DNA from: SMWD01 sp051008895
GTDB taxonomy: Bacteria; Pseudomonadota; Gammaproteobacteria; Steroidobacterales; GCA-2729495
Direction: 5' to 3'
NCBI GenBank assembly: GCA_051008895.1
Contig: JBPCXI010000052.1
Location: 1 to 47,304, forward strand
DNA length: 47,304 nucleotides
The notes beneath the pieces were generated by a model, which had not been told where the DNA came from, made no database searches, and saw nothing but the letters and a program-made list of their open reading frames with translations. Of the stretch, positions 18,713 to 27,400 are shown in pieces. The position numbers and the translations under genes are program-made. Within the stretch, counting starts at the first letter, position 1, and every line of letters starts with the position of its first letter.

Positions 18713-20863
18713 GTGACCGAAGCGGTTTTCAGTCAGCTGTGGTATCGCGTCGCGGACGTGCGTCCGCGTTTGCGTCGTGAGACTGCGTTCGTCGCGCACG
18801 AATACCGCGGGCAGACATGGCACGTTCTCAAAGACCGCAGCAGCGCGCGATCGCATCGCTTCGCGCCGTCGGCGCATCACTTCATCCGGTTGATGGACGG
18901 CACCCGCACGGTCGATGAGGTCTGGCGCCTGACCGAGGAACGATTCGGCGACGATGCGCCGACGCAGGATCAGGCGATCGAGCTGCTCGCGCAGCTGCAC
19001 CGCGCCGACCTGCTGCGCGTCGACAACGGCAAGGTACCGCCCGCGATCGACGAGCTGCTGCAACGACATCAAAGCGGGAAATCGCGCGCATGGAAGCAAC
19101 GCCTCGCGAGCCCGCTGTCGCTGAGAATTCCGCTGCTCGATCCCAACGCGTTCCTCGACCGGACGATCGAACGCGTTCGTCCGCTGCTGACACGGGCCGG
19201 ATTCTTCGTCTGGCTCGTAACGGTCGCATCCGCGGCGGCTCTCGCCGCGACGCGCTGGCCGGAGCTGTCCGAATTCGCGATCGACCAGGTCATGACGCCG
19301 CGCAACCTGCTGTTGCTGTGGCTCTGTTATCCGCTCGTCAAGCTGGCGCACGAACTCGGTCATGCATACGCCGCAAAACACTGGGGTTGCGAAGTACACG
19401 AAGTTGGCATCATGTTGCTGGTCCTGGTACCGATGCCGTACGTCGACGCGTCGGCGTCCGCGGCACTGCCGGACGCCCGTCACCGTGCACTGATCGCCGC
19501 GATGGGCATCATCGTCGAGACGTTCATCGCATCGATCGCGCTGTTCGTCTGGCTATTGGTCGAACCGGGCGCGGTGCGCACAGTTGCGTTCAGCCTGATG
19601 CTGATAGGCGGCGTGTCGACGCTGCTTTTCAACGGCAATCCGCTGCTTCGCTTCGACGGCTACTACGTCCTCGCCGACATGCTGGGCATTCCGAATCTCG
19701 CGTCTCGATCAAAGCAATACTTCGGGTACCTGGTCCGCCGCTATTTGTTCGGCGTGACGGGCGCAACGTCGCCGGTGATAAGCAGCGGCGAGCGCGGTTG
19801 GCTCGCCGGCTATGCGGTTACGTCGTTCGTCTATCGCATGGCGCTGATGTTCACGATCATTCTGTACGTCGCGAGCCGGTTTTTCGTCGTCGGCTTTCTG
19901 CTTGCCGCCTGGGCCGTGATAACGCAGCTGCTGGTGCCACTGCTGCGTCAGCTGCAGGCGCTGGCCAGCGACCCGGAACTGGAGCGACGCAGGGCACGCG
20001 TACTCTCGACCGCAGGCGGAATCGCGATCGCCGTGACCATCGCGCTATTCATACTGCCGGCGCCACTAACGACACACACGGAAGGCGTGGTTTGGGCGCC
20101 GGGTGAGTCCGAACTGCGTGCCGAGGCCGATGCGATCGTGGACAAGCTCGTCGTCGAGCCGAATACCAGAGTGGATGCCGGCGACGCGCTGCTCGTTACG
20201 AGCGACCCGGAGCTCGCCGCCCGCGTCGACATCCTCGACGCAGACCGTCGCGAGGCCGTCGCCCGCTACAACTCGCTGCGCTCGATCGAACAGGTCGAAG
20301 CAGGAATAGTGCTGGACGAAATTCGTGCGATCGAGGCCGAACTCGCGCGGGCGCGCGAGCAGCTCGCGTCGCTGATCGTTCGCAGCCCGGCAAACGGCGT
20401 CTTCCTCGTCGATCGGCCGCAAGACCTGGTCGGCCGATACCTGCGCCAGGGCGATCTGATCGGCTTCGTCGCCGACCTGTCGAGCGCGACGGTTCGCGTC
20501 GCCGTAACCCAGGCCAACATCGGTCTGATCCGAACGCGCACGGAGCGAGTCGACGTCCGGTTCAGCGAACGCATCGAGGAAACGAGAGCCGCGACGATCA
20601 ACCGCGAGGTGCCGTCCGCTTCGAACCGGATTCCGAGCGCCGCGCTCGGTATCGCCGGCGGCGGACGCCTGGCCGTGAAACGGGAAGACGAACGCGGCAC
20701 CGCGACGCTGGAAGACGTCTTTCATATCGAGCTCGACGTTGACCGGCCGATCGAACGCATCGGCGGCCGCATGTACGTGCGCTTCGACCACGGGACGGAG
20801 CCGCTCGGCCGGCAATGGTACCGACGCCTGCGGCAGCTGCTGCTGAGTCAGTTCGATGCGTAG
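18713..20863 (+). CDS. Polytopic M50-type zinc protease fused to a HlyD-like adaptor domain
   Basis: This 716-residue inner-membrane protein starts at GTG 18713. Residues about 25-105 resemble a PqqD-like winged-helix module, with TRTVDEVWRLTEERFG. A site-2-protease-like membrane core follows, with HELGH at H213-H217 and the likely third zinc ligand D315 in NPLLRFDGYY. About seven to eight hydrophobic segments lie between residues 160 and 455. Residues about 460-640 carry a periplasmic lipoyl/HlyD-like domain (IVRSPANGVFLVDRP). The architecture resembles the YydH-like putative peptide zinc metalloproteases. It overlaps the SecA-like gene by 8 bases. Activity as a protease or as a translocation component is open, but all zinc ligands appear intact. 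Confidence 0.87.
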   Translation: MTEAVFSQLWYRVADVRPRLRRETAFVAHEYRGQTWHVLKDRSSARSHRFAPSAHHFIRLMDGTRTVDEVWRLTEERFGDDAPTQDQAIELLAQLHRADLLRVDNGKVPPAIDELLQRHQSGKSRAWKQRLASPLSLRIPLLDPNAFLDRTIERVRPLLTRAGFFVWLVTVASAAALAATRWPELSEFAIDQVMTPRNLLLLWLCYPLVKLAHELGHAYAAKHWGCEVHEVGIMLLVLVPMPYVDASASAALPDARHRALIAAMGIIVETFIASIALFVWLLVEPGAVRTVAFSLMLIGGVSTLLFNGNPLLRFDGYYVLADMLGIPNLASRSKQYFGYLVRRYLFGVTGATSPVISSGERGWLAGYAVTSFVYRMALMFTIILYVASRFFVVGFLLAAWAVITQLLVPLLRQLQALASDPELERRRARVLSTAGGIAIAVTIALFILPAPLTTHTEGVVWAPGESELRAEADAIVDKLVVEPNTRVDAGDALLVTSDPELAARVDILDADRREAVARYNSLRSIEQVEAGIVLDEIRAIEAELARAREQLASLIVRSPANGVFLVDRPQDLVGRYLRQGDLIGFVADLSSATVRVAVTQANIGLIRTRTERVDVRFSERIEETRAATINREVPSASNRIPSAALGIAGGGRLAVKREDERGTATLEDVFHIELDVDRPIERIGGRMYVRFDHGTEPLGRQWYRRLRQLLLSQFDA

Positions 20864-22847
20864 CGTCGCCTTGCGGCCGGGCCGCCTGCTCGGCGCATAT
20901 CCGGAACTGCCGCCCGACCGCGTCAGCCAACTCGGCCGCGCCATGCGCAACCTGGGGACCCCGGCAACGTGGCTGCGCAGCGCGCGCGACGCGAAAGCGA
21001 AAGCGTTTCTGCGTGCGGTCAATGACGCCGGCGAGCCGCTGCGCAAGTTCGACGCCGCGCAGCTCGACGCCTGTACCGCAGACCTGCGCGCGGGACTGCA
21101 GCGTCACGGATTGCGACCGGATCTCACGGCGCGCGCGTTCGCGCTGGTACGCGAATTCGCCAGCCGTACGCTCGACCTGCGCCACTTTGACGAGCAGGTT
21201 ATCGGCGGCTGGGCCATTCTCGACGGCCTGGTCGCCGAGATGGACACCGGCGAAGGCAAGACGCTGACGGCCACGCTGCCCGCCTGTGCTGCGGCGCTGG
21301 CTGGCATCCCGGTACATGTCGTAACCGTGAATGACTATCTCGCGCAGCGCGACCGCGAGTTAATGGCGCCGCTGTACGCGATTCTCGGCGTTCGCGTCGG
21401 CGTCGCGACGCCCGACATGCCGGACGCGACGCGCGCGCGCGCATACGCGTGCGACGTGACTTACGTGACAAACAAGCAGGTCGCGTTCGACTACTTGCGT
21501 GACCGAGTCGCGATCGGGCACCGCCGCGCTGCCGTCTATCGCAGTATCGATCGCATGTCCGGTCGGCCGGACGACGGCAATGCCCCGAACCTCCTCTTGC
21601 GGGGGTTGTGCTTCGCAATTGTCGACGAGGCAGACAGCGTGCTGATAGATGAAGCGCGCACGCCACTTAAGCTGTCCGGCGCGGCCGAAGATCCGATCGA
21701 AGCGCACGTCTACCGTCAGGCCATCGACGCCGCACGCGAACTCGATGACGCCGCAGACTGGCACATCGATTCGGTCGGCGCGGTCGCGCTGGTCGACGCG
21801 GGCCGCGATCGCGTCGCGCGACGCGTCGCCGACGCGGATCGATATTTCCTGTCACCGCGCCGGCGCAATGCGCTTATACGCCAGGCACTGACCGCTCTGC
21901 ACCTGTTCGAACGCGACCGGCACTACCTGGTCCGCGACGGTGCGATCGAAATCATCGACGAGAATACCGGGCGCGTGATGCAGGACCGAACCTGGGAGAT
22001 GGGCCTGCATCAGTTGATCGAGGCCAAGGAAGGACTCGCAATCTCGCGACCTGCACAAACGCTCGCGCGAATCACGTATCAGCGCTTTTTTCGCCGGTAT
22101 CTCAAACTCGGGGCGATGACCGGCACGGCGCGCGAAGTCGCGGGCGAACTTCAATCCGTCTACGGTCTCGCGGTTCACCGCGTGCCGCCGCATCGTGCCT
22201 CGCGCCGAAGGATCCTGCCCGCAAAGATTTTCGCGACCGAAGGTGCGAAATGGGACGATGTCGTCGCGCGCGCGATCGCGTCAATTCATGAGCGCCGACC
22301 GGTGCTGATCGGAACAAAATCTGTCGCGGCATCGGATGCACTAAGTGCAGCGCTGAACCGTGCGGGCATCAGTCACGAATTGCTGAATGCGCGCCAGGAC
22401 GAGCGCGAGGCGGAAATCATTGCGCGCGCCGGCCGCGAAGGCCAGATCACCGTCGCCACGAACATGGCCGGGCGCGGTACCGATATCGCCCTCGGCCCGG
22501 GCGTCGCCGAGCGCGGCGGATTGCATGTCGTCGCCGCCGAGTGCAACGACTCGCGGCGACTGGACCGCCAGCTATTCGGCCGCTGCGCTCGCCAGGGCGA
22601 CCCGGGCAGCTGCGAAGCGGTCTGGTCGTTCAGCGACGAGTCTTTCGTGAAATGTGCACCCCGTCCGGTCAAATGGCTGGCGAAGAACATAATATTCGGG
22701 CACTCGCGCAAGCGAGGACCCGGAATGCTGCTGATTCGCCTCGTTCAGTGGTACACGGAACGGCGGAATACCCGCCTGCGACGCCGGCTATTGCAGCAGG
22801 ACCAAAGGCTTGACGAAGTATTTGGGTTCAGCGGACCAATGGAGTGA
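20856..22847 (+). CDS. Short SecA-like translocase ATPase
   Basis: This 663-residue protein has the SecA motor without the full C-terminal half. Walker A is EMDTGEGKT (K135), followed by VTVNDYLAQRD and the DEAD box in VDEADSVLIDEARTPL (D257). A preprotein-crosslinking region contains the strands IEIIDENTGRVMQDR and AKEGLAI, then GAMTGTA. NBD2 has TNMAGRGTDIAL and the motif VI relative FGRCARQGDPG. Housekeeping SecA has about 300 more residues after this point (helical scaffold and wing, zinc-binding tail for SecB); here only about 80, basic and hydrophobic, remain. It overlaps the M50 gene by 8 bases. It is likely an accessory SecA dedicated to the giant protein downstream, and not the housekeeping secA. 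Confidence 0.9.
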   Translation: MRSVALRPGRLLGAYPELPPDRVSQLGRAMRNLGTPATWLRSARDAKAKAFLRAVNDAGEPLRKFDAAQLDACTADLRAGLQRHGLRPDLTARAFALVREFASRTLDLRHFDEQVIGGWAILDGLVAEMDTGEGKTLTATLPACAAALAGIPVHVVTVNDYLAQRDRELMAPLYAILGVRVGVATPDMPDATRARAYACDVTYVTNKQVAFDYLRDRVAIGHRRAAVYRSIDRMSGRPDDGNAPNLLLRGLCFAIVDEADSVLIDEARTPLKLSGAAEDPIEAHVYRQAIDAARELDDAADWHIDSVGAVALVDAGRDRVARRVADADRYFLSPRRRNALIRQALTALHLFERDRHYLVRDGAIEIIDENTGRVMQDRTWEMGLHQLIEAKEGLAISRPAQTLARITYQRFFRRYLKLGAMTGTAREVAGELQSVYGLAVHRVPPHRASRRRILPAKIFATEGAKWDDVVARAIASIHERRPVLIGTKSVAASDALSAALNRAGISHELLNARQDEREAEIIARAGREGQITVATNMAGRGTDIALGPGVAERGGLHVVAAECNDSRRLDRQLFGRCARQGDPGSCEAVWSFSDESFVKCAPRPVKWLAKNIIFGHSRKRGPGMLLIRLVQWYTERRNTRLRRRLLQQDQRLDEVFGFSGPME

Positions 22848-22857
22848 TTCTCGGATC

Positions 22858-24270
22858 ATGATGAGACCGGGCAAGGGATCAACAATCGTCTGTATCGTCG
22901 CTTTGTCGGCGATGTCGAGTTTCGCGCGCGCCGCGGAAGACCTCGGCGCGCTCGACTGCGTCATCGAACCACATATGGTCGTCGATCTCGCCAGCCGCGT
23001 GGACGGCATTGTCCAGTCCATCGAGGTCGAGCGCGGCGATGTCGTCACCGCCGAACAGATCCTCGTGAAGCTGGACTCAGGCGTCGAGCAGGCAGCCGTC
23101 GCGGCCGCGCGCATGCGCGCATCAGCCAACGCCGAGCTAAAAGCGAACAACGTCAGCGTTGAATTCGCAACGCGGCGGCGCAACCGGTTGCAAACGCTGT
23201 ATAACGAAAAAGCGGTATCCGGCGATCAGATGGATGAGATTGCGACCGAGTCCGACCTGACGCGGCTGCAGTTGCAGCAGGCAGAGGAGAATCGGCGCAT
23301 CGCGCAACTCGAGTTACGGCAGTCGATCGAGGTACTGAATCGCCACACGCTACGCAGCCCGGTCGATGGCGTTGTCGTTCAACGCTACCTGTCGCCCGGC
23401 GAATCGACGAAAGACCAGGCCGTCATGCGCATCGCGCAGGTCGATCCGCTGCGCGTCGAAGTCATCGTTCCGGTTTCCGCATTCGGCGAGCTGGAGACAG
23501 GTCAGAGTGCGATCGTATTCCCGGAGGCGCCGAAAGAAGGCGAGTACCCGGCGACAGTCACAATCGTCGACAAGGTTGCCGACGCGGCGAGCGGCACGTT
23601 CCGAGTGCGCCTCAGCATGCCGAATCCGGACTACTCGCTGCCGAGCGGATTGAAATGCCGCGTGCGTTTCCTGCCGCAAGACGACACGCCGGACACGCAG
23701 TTGGCCGCGCCGATACCCGGACCGGACATATCCGAACCCGTCGGCGGCAATGTCGTGCCCGTCGCGCAGCGGATGACGGCGGACGAAACGAAACGCCAAT
23801 GCAGAACTATAGGCCCACTGGCCAATGAATCTGTCGCCGATCGACTTGCCGCTGCGCTGGAACCGGGCGTCGCGAAATTGAACAGGCGAGCGACAACCGC
23901 GACGACGAAGAGCAGCTTCATGATCCTGTCGGAGCGCCAGGAATCGATCACCGGCGCCAAGGCGCTGGCGGAAAAAATGCAGACGGCCGGCATCGACGAC
24001 CTGTTCGTGTTCGGCCCGGGACCGAAAGAAGGTTTCGTGTCGCTCGGCCTGTATCGCGATGAAAGTGAGGCGAAGAATCGTCAGCATGTCATCGCCGAGC
24101 AAGGTTTCGCCGCGGAGATCCGCGAGCGCGGTTCACGCAGCGCGCAATACTGGCTCGACGTCGAGCTGGCCGGGGACGCCGCGCGAATCGCGCTGGCCGA
24201 CGAACCCGAATTTGCAGGCGTTACGATCGAATCCGTCGCCTGCACGAAGACCCTGACCGCGAGCGACTGA
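22858..24270 (+). CDS. Periplasmic adaptor (RND/HlyD type) with SPOR-like C-terminal domain
   Basis: This 470-residue exported protein starts at ATG 22858, 10 bases after the SecA-like gene. The start is chosen because it gives a signal peptide (about 24 residues, cleavage near ARA-AED) and GGAG lies upstream. Residues about 30-250 form an adaptor: lipoyl halves in VDGIVQSIEVERGD and LRSPVDGVVVQRYLSPGE, a helical hairpin between them and a beta barrel (VEVIVPVSAFGEL). After a proline-rich linker, residues about 360-450 show the pattern of a SPOR fold (ALAEKMQTAGIDDLFVFG, VSLGLYRDESEA). SPOR domains bind denuded peptidoglycan, so this protein could link the exporter to the cell wall; that is inference. 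Confidence 0.85.
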   Translation: MMRPGKGSTIVCIVALSAMSSFARAAEDLGALDCVIEPHMVVDLASRVDGIVQSIEVERGDVVTAEQILVKLDSGVEQAAVAAARMRASANAELKANNVSVEFATRRRNRLQTLYNEKAVSGDQMDEIATESDLTRLQLQQAEENRRIAQLELRQSIEVLNRHTLRSPVDGVVVQRYLSPGESTKDQAVMRIAQVDPLRVEVIVPVSAFGELETGQSAIVFPEAPKEGEYPATVTIVDKVADAASGTFRVRLSMPNPDYSLPSGLKCRVRFLPQDDTPDTQLAAPIPGPDISEPVGGNVVPVAQRMTADETKRQCRTIGPLANESVADRLAAALEPGVAKLNRRATTATTKSSFMILSERQESITGAKALAEKMQTAGIDDLFVFGPGPKEGFVSLGLYRDESEAKNRQHVIAEQGFAAEIRERGSRSAQYWLDVELAGDAARIALADEPEFAGVTIESVACTKTLTASD

Positions 24271-24424
24271 CCCGACCAGCTGCGCGAAATTCGGTCATTC
24301 CAGACCATATACCGACGAACGGCTGCAGCGGGCGATAAAAACACCACGTCCGGCCCGCCGCGGCACCGAACTGTGACGCACCGAACGGCGTTATCTCGTT
24401 GGAATCTCTAACATTTCCGACCTT
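24271..24424 (+). promoter_or_regulatory. Leader of the giant surface-protein gene
   Basis: This 154-base spacer separates the adaptor gene from the giant gene and is the only sizeable gap inside the proposed unit. No terminator hairpin with a T tract is visible, so read-through is possible. A promoter may lie here, but I could not identify a clear one, and no Shine-Dalgarno sequence precedes ATG 24425. Confidence 0.3.
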
Positions 24425-27400
24425 ATGTGGAAGCGACGCAAACCTCGGAACTACGATGGCGGCGAGCTCATGCTCGAGCTCGAAGGCCGCGTGTTGCTGT
24501 CGGCGGATTTGCCGGGCGCGAGCATCGCGGGCGATCTTGTCAACGACCCGCTGATTCGCGATTCCGATGCGGGCGTCGTGGCCAATCGGTTCGCCAGCGG
24601 CGCGCAGCAGGCCGCCGCCGAATCACAACGCAGCCGCGAACTGATCGTCGTCGATGCGGCGACGCCGGGCGCCGACGTGCTACTCGCAGATCTGTTGTCG
24701 CAAGCAAGCGACGGCCGAATCCTTGAAGTCGCAGTTCTCGACGCGAGTCGCGACGGCATCGAACAGATCGGCGAACTCCTCGCGGATCGCTCCGACCTCG
24801 GTGCGCTGCATATCATTTCGCACGGCCGCGACGGCAGCGTGTTCCTCGGCGATACCGTCGTCGATCACGACGAACTCGTGACACGCGCGGCCGCAATCCA
24901 GGGCTGGAGCGATGCTTTCGGCGCGGACGGCGACATCCTGATCTACGGTTGCAACCTTGCCGCCGGACCCGACGGCCGTGCATTCGTCGGCGCACTGGCA
25001 AGGCTGACCGACACCGACGTCGCGGCCAGCGACGACTCCACCGGCGCGGCGGCGCTCGGTGGCGACTGGCAACTCGAATACCAGTTCGGCGACATCGACT
25101 CGCGCGTCGCGATCAGCGAGCGCGGCCAGGCTGCATTCAACGCGATACTACCGGGCGCAGCGCCGACTGCGAGCGGCGACCCGATCAATTTCAATTCCGC
25201 GATCGACGCGTATTCACCGTTGGGCTACTGGCGCCTCGGTGACGCGGCGGGCACGACCGTGGCGGATTCTGCGAACGGGAACGACGGTACCTACCTGAAT
25301 TCTCCGACCCTGGGCAGCGCGGGCGCCCTTGCCGGCGACGGCAACACGGCCGTTACGTTCGACGGCGCGGTCAACAACGACACCGGCGACTACGTCGAGA
25401 TCGCGCACGACGCGAGCTACCTGGTCGACGAGGGATCGATCCAGCTGTGGTTCAACACCGCGGACGTCACCCAGGATGCAGCGTTGTGGTCCAAGGATTC
25501 GACCGGCTTTGACACCGGCGGCCACCTGCAGATCAACGTCACGCCGACGTCGCATGTCCAGGTTCGTATGCAGAGCGCGACGACGGATTACGTCGTCGAG
25601 TCGACGACGGCGCTGACCGCCAATGACTGGCATCACGTCGTGCTCACCTTCGGGAGCGGTGGCCTGCAACTGTACGTCGACGGACAGCTGGCCGATTCCG
25701 ACGCGTACACCGGTGGCCTGGGAACGTCGTCCGGTGGCGCGGGCAACTTCGAGCCTATCGTCATCGGTGCCAGTTCGGACGTTAGCGGCGACCTCGTCGC
25801 GACCCCGACGGGAAGACACTTCGACGGTCGGATCGACGAAGTCGCGATGCTGGGTCAGGAGTTGACGCCGGAACAGATTCGACAACTGTACGGAGCTGCT
25901 TTCCAGGACTACACGGTCGTCGAAGGAAACACGCTGAACATATCGGCGCAAGCCGGCGTACTCGCAACCGACTACGACGCGGACGGCGACCCGCTGACCG
26001 CCGCGCTGGTCGGCGCGCCGCCGGCCAACGCCGCGTCGTTCACGCTGAACGCGGACGGCTCGTTCGACTACACGCCGAACGTCGGCTTCGTCGGCACCGA
26101 CACGTTCACTTATCGCGCGAACGACGGCACACTGGATTCCGGCCTGACGACGGTGACGATAACCGTCGCCCCCGCCATCGCGCCTGCCAACTCGGTGTGG
26201 ATCTCGACGGACGGCAACGTCGGCGCGCCCGGCGCCGACGGCCTGCCCGGCGGCTGGAACGAGGGCGAGGTGCTGAACTTCGGGGGCCCCGACCTGCAGC
26301 TGGGCGCCGGTACCGACGGCGATTTCTCATCGGCAATTGATTTCGATCTATTCACTCTGGATGCCGTCGATGTCGGTGCACTGCATTTCGTCGGCCGCAA
26401 CATGACGATCGGCACCGGCGCCAATCGGGTCGATCTGGAAATCGGCGACGTGCTCGTGTCATTCAACCAGGACGAAACGATCCTCGGCGCGTATTACGAG
26501 ACCGGCGTCGATACGCTCGTCGGTCGCGGCGACCTGCTGGTGTTTCGCCCGACGACCGCCGGCGACTTCAGCGCGGGCCATTTCTACATGTTGCTGAACG
26601 ACATTCCGGACACGGTCGGCGTGCCGATCACCAATCTGAACGCGATATCGCTGATCGAGCAGGACACGGTGGTCGGCTCGACCCCGCTGGCGGCCGGCAC
26701 CTTCATCTTCTCGGAGCAGGCCGGTGCGGCACCGAACAACATTTATCACTTCACGGCGACCTCGGCCGGCAAGTCGCCTTCCGCCGGCACGACGATTACG
26801 CTGATCGACGGCGCAGACATCGACATCGCATTTCCCGGCCACCGTGTGCGCGGGCTCGATATCGCCGAAACTGCGACAACAATAGGCGGGCACTCGCTTG
26901 CGGCGGGCAGCATTCTCGTGACGCTGGACTTCGACGACCCGGCCGTTGGTGCGAACGGGCTCAACACGGCAACGAACGATATCTTCGTGCTCAACGTAAC
27001 CGCCGCGGAGCCGGAGACCGGCACCACGGCGGCGACGGCCGAGATGTTCATGGACGGCAGCGACGTGAACCTCGACGGCAACGAGCGCGTCTATGCGATC
27101 GCGCTGGTCCCCGAGAACGTGCGGCCCGAGGCGCAGGACGATCGCGTCGGCCTGTCGTTCGACGGCGTCGACGATTTCGTCCTCGTCGCGAACGATCCGA
27201 GCCTCGTCATGGCGAACAACCTGACGATGGAAGCCTGGATCAACCACAGCGGCAACGGCACCGGTTCGCAAATCATTCTGAACAAGGAAGGCGAATACGA
27301 ACTCGGCATCACGGCGGACACGGGCGAGATCAAGTGGGCGATCGCGGACTCGCTTGACAGCTGGTTCTGGCGCGACACCGGCGTATTCGTGACACCGGGT

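Noticed and set aside
20856..22847. Housekeeping secA
   Set aside because: The C-terminal scaffold, wing and zinc tail are missing, and the gene sits in an export-type operon away from the usual cell-wall or mutT neighbours.
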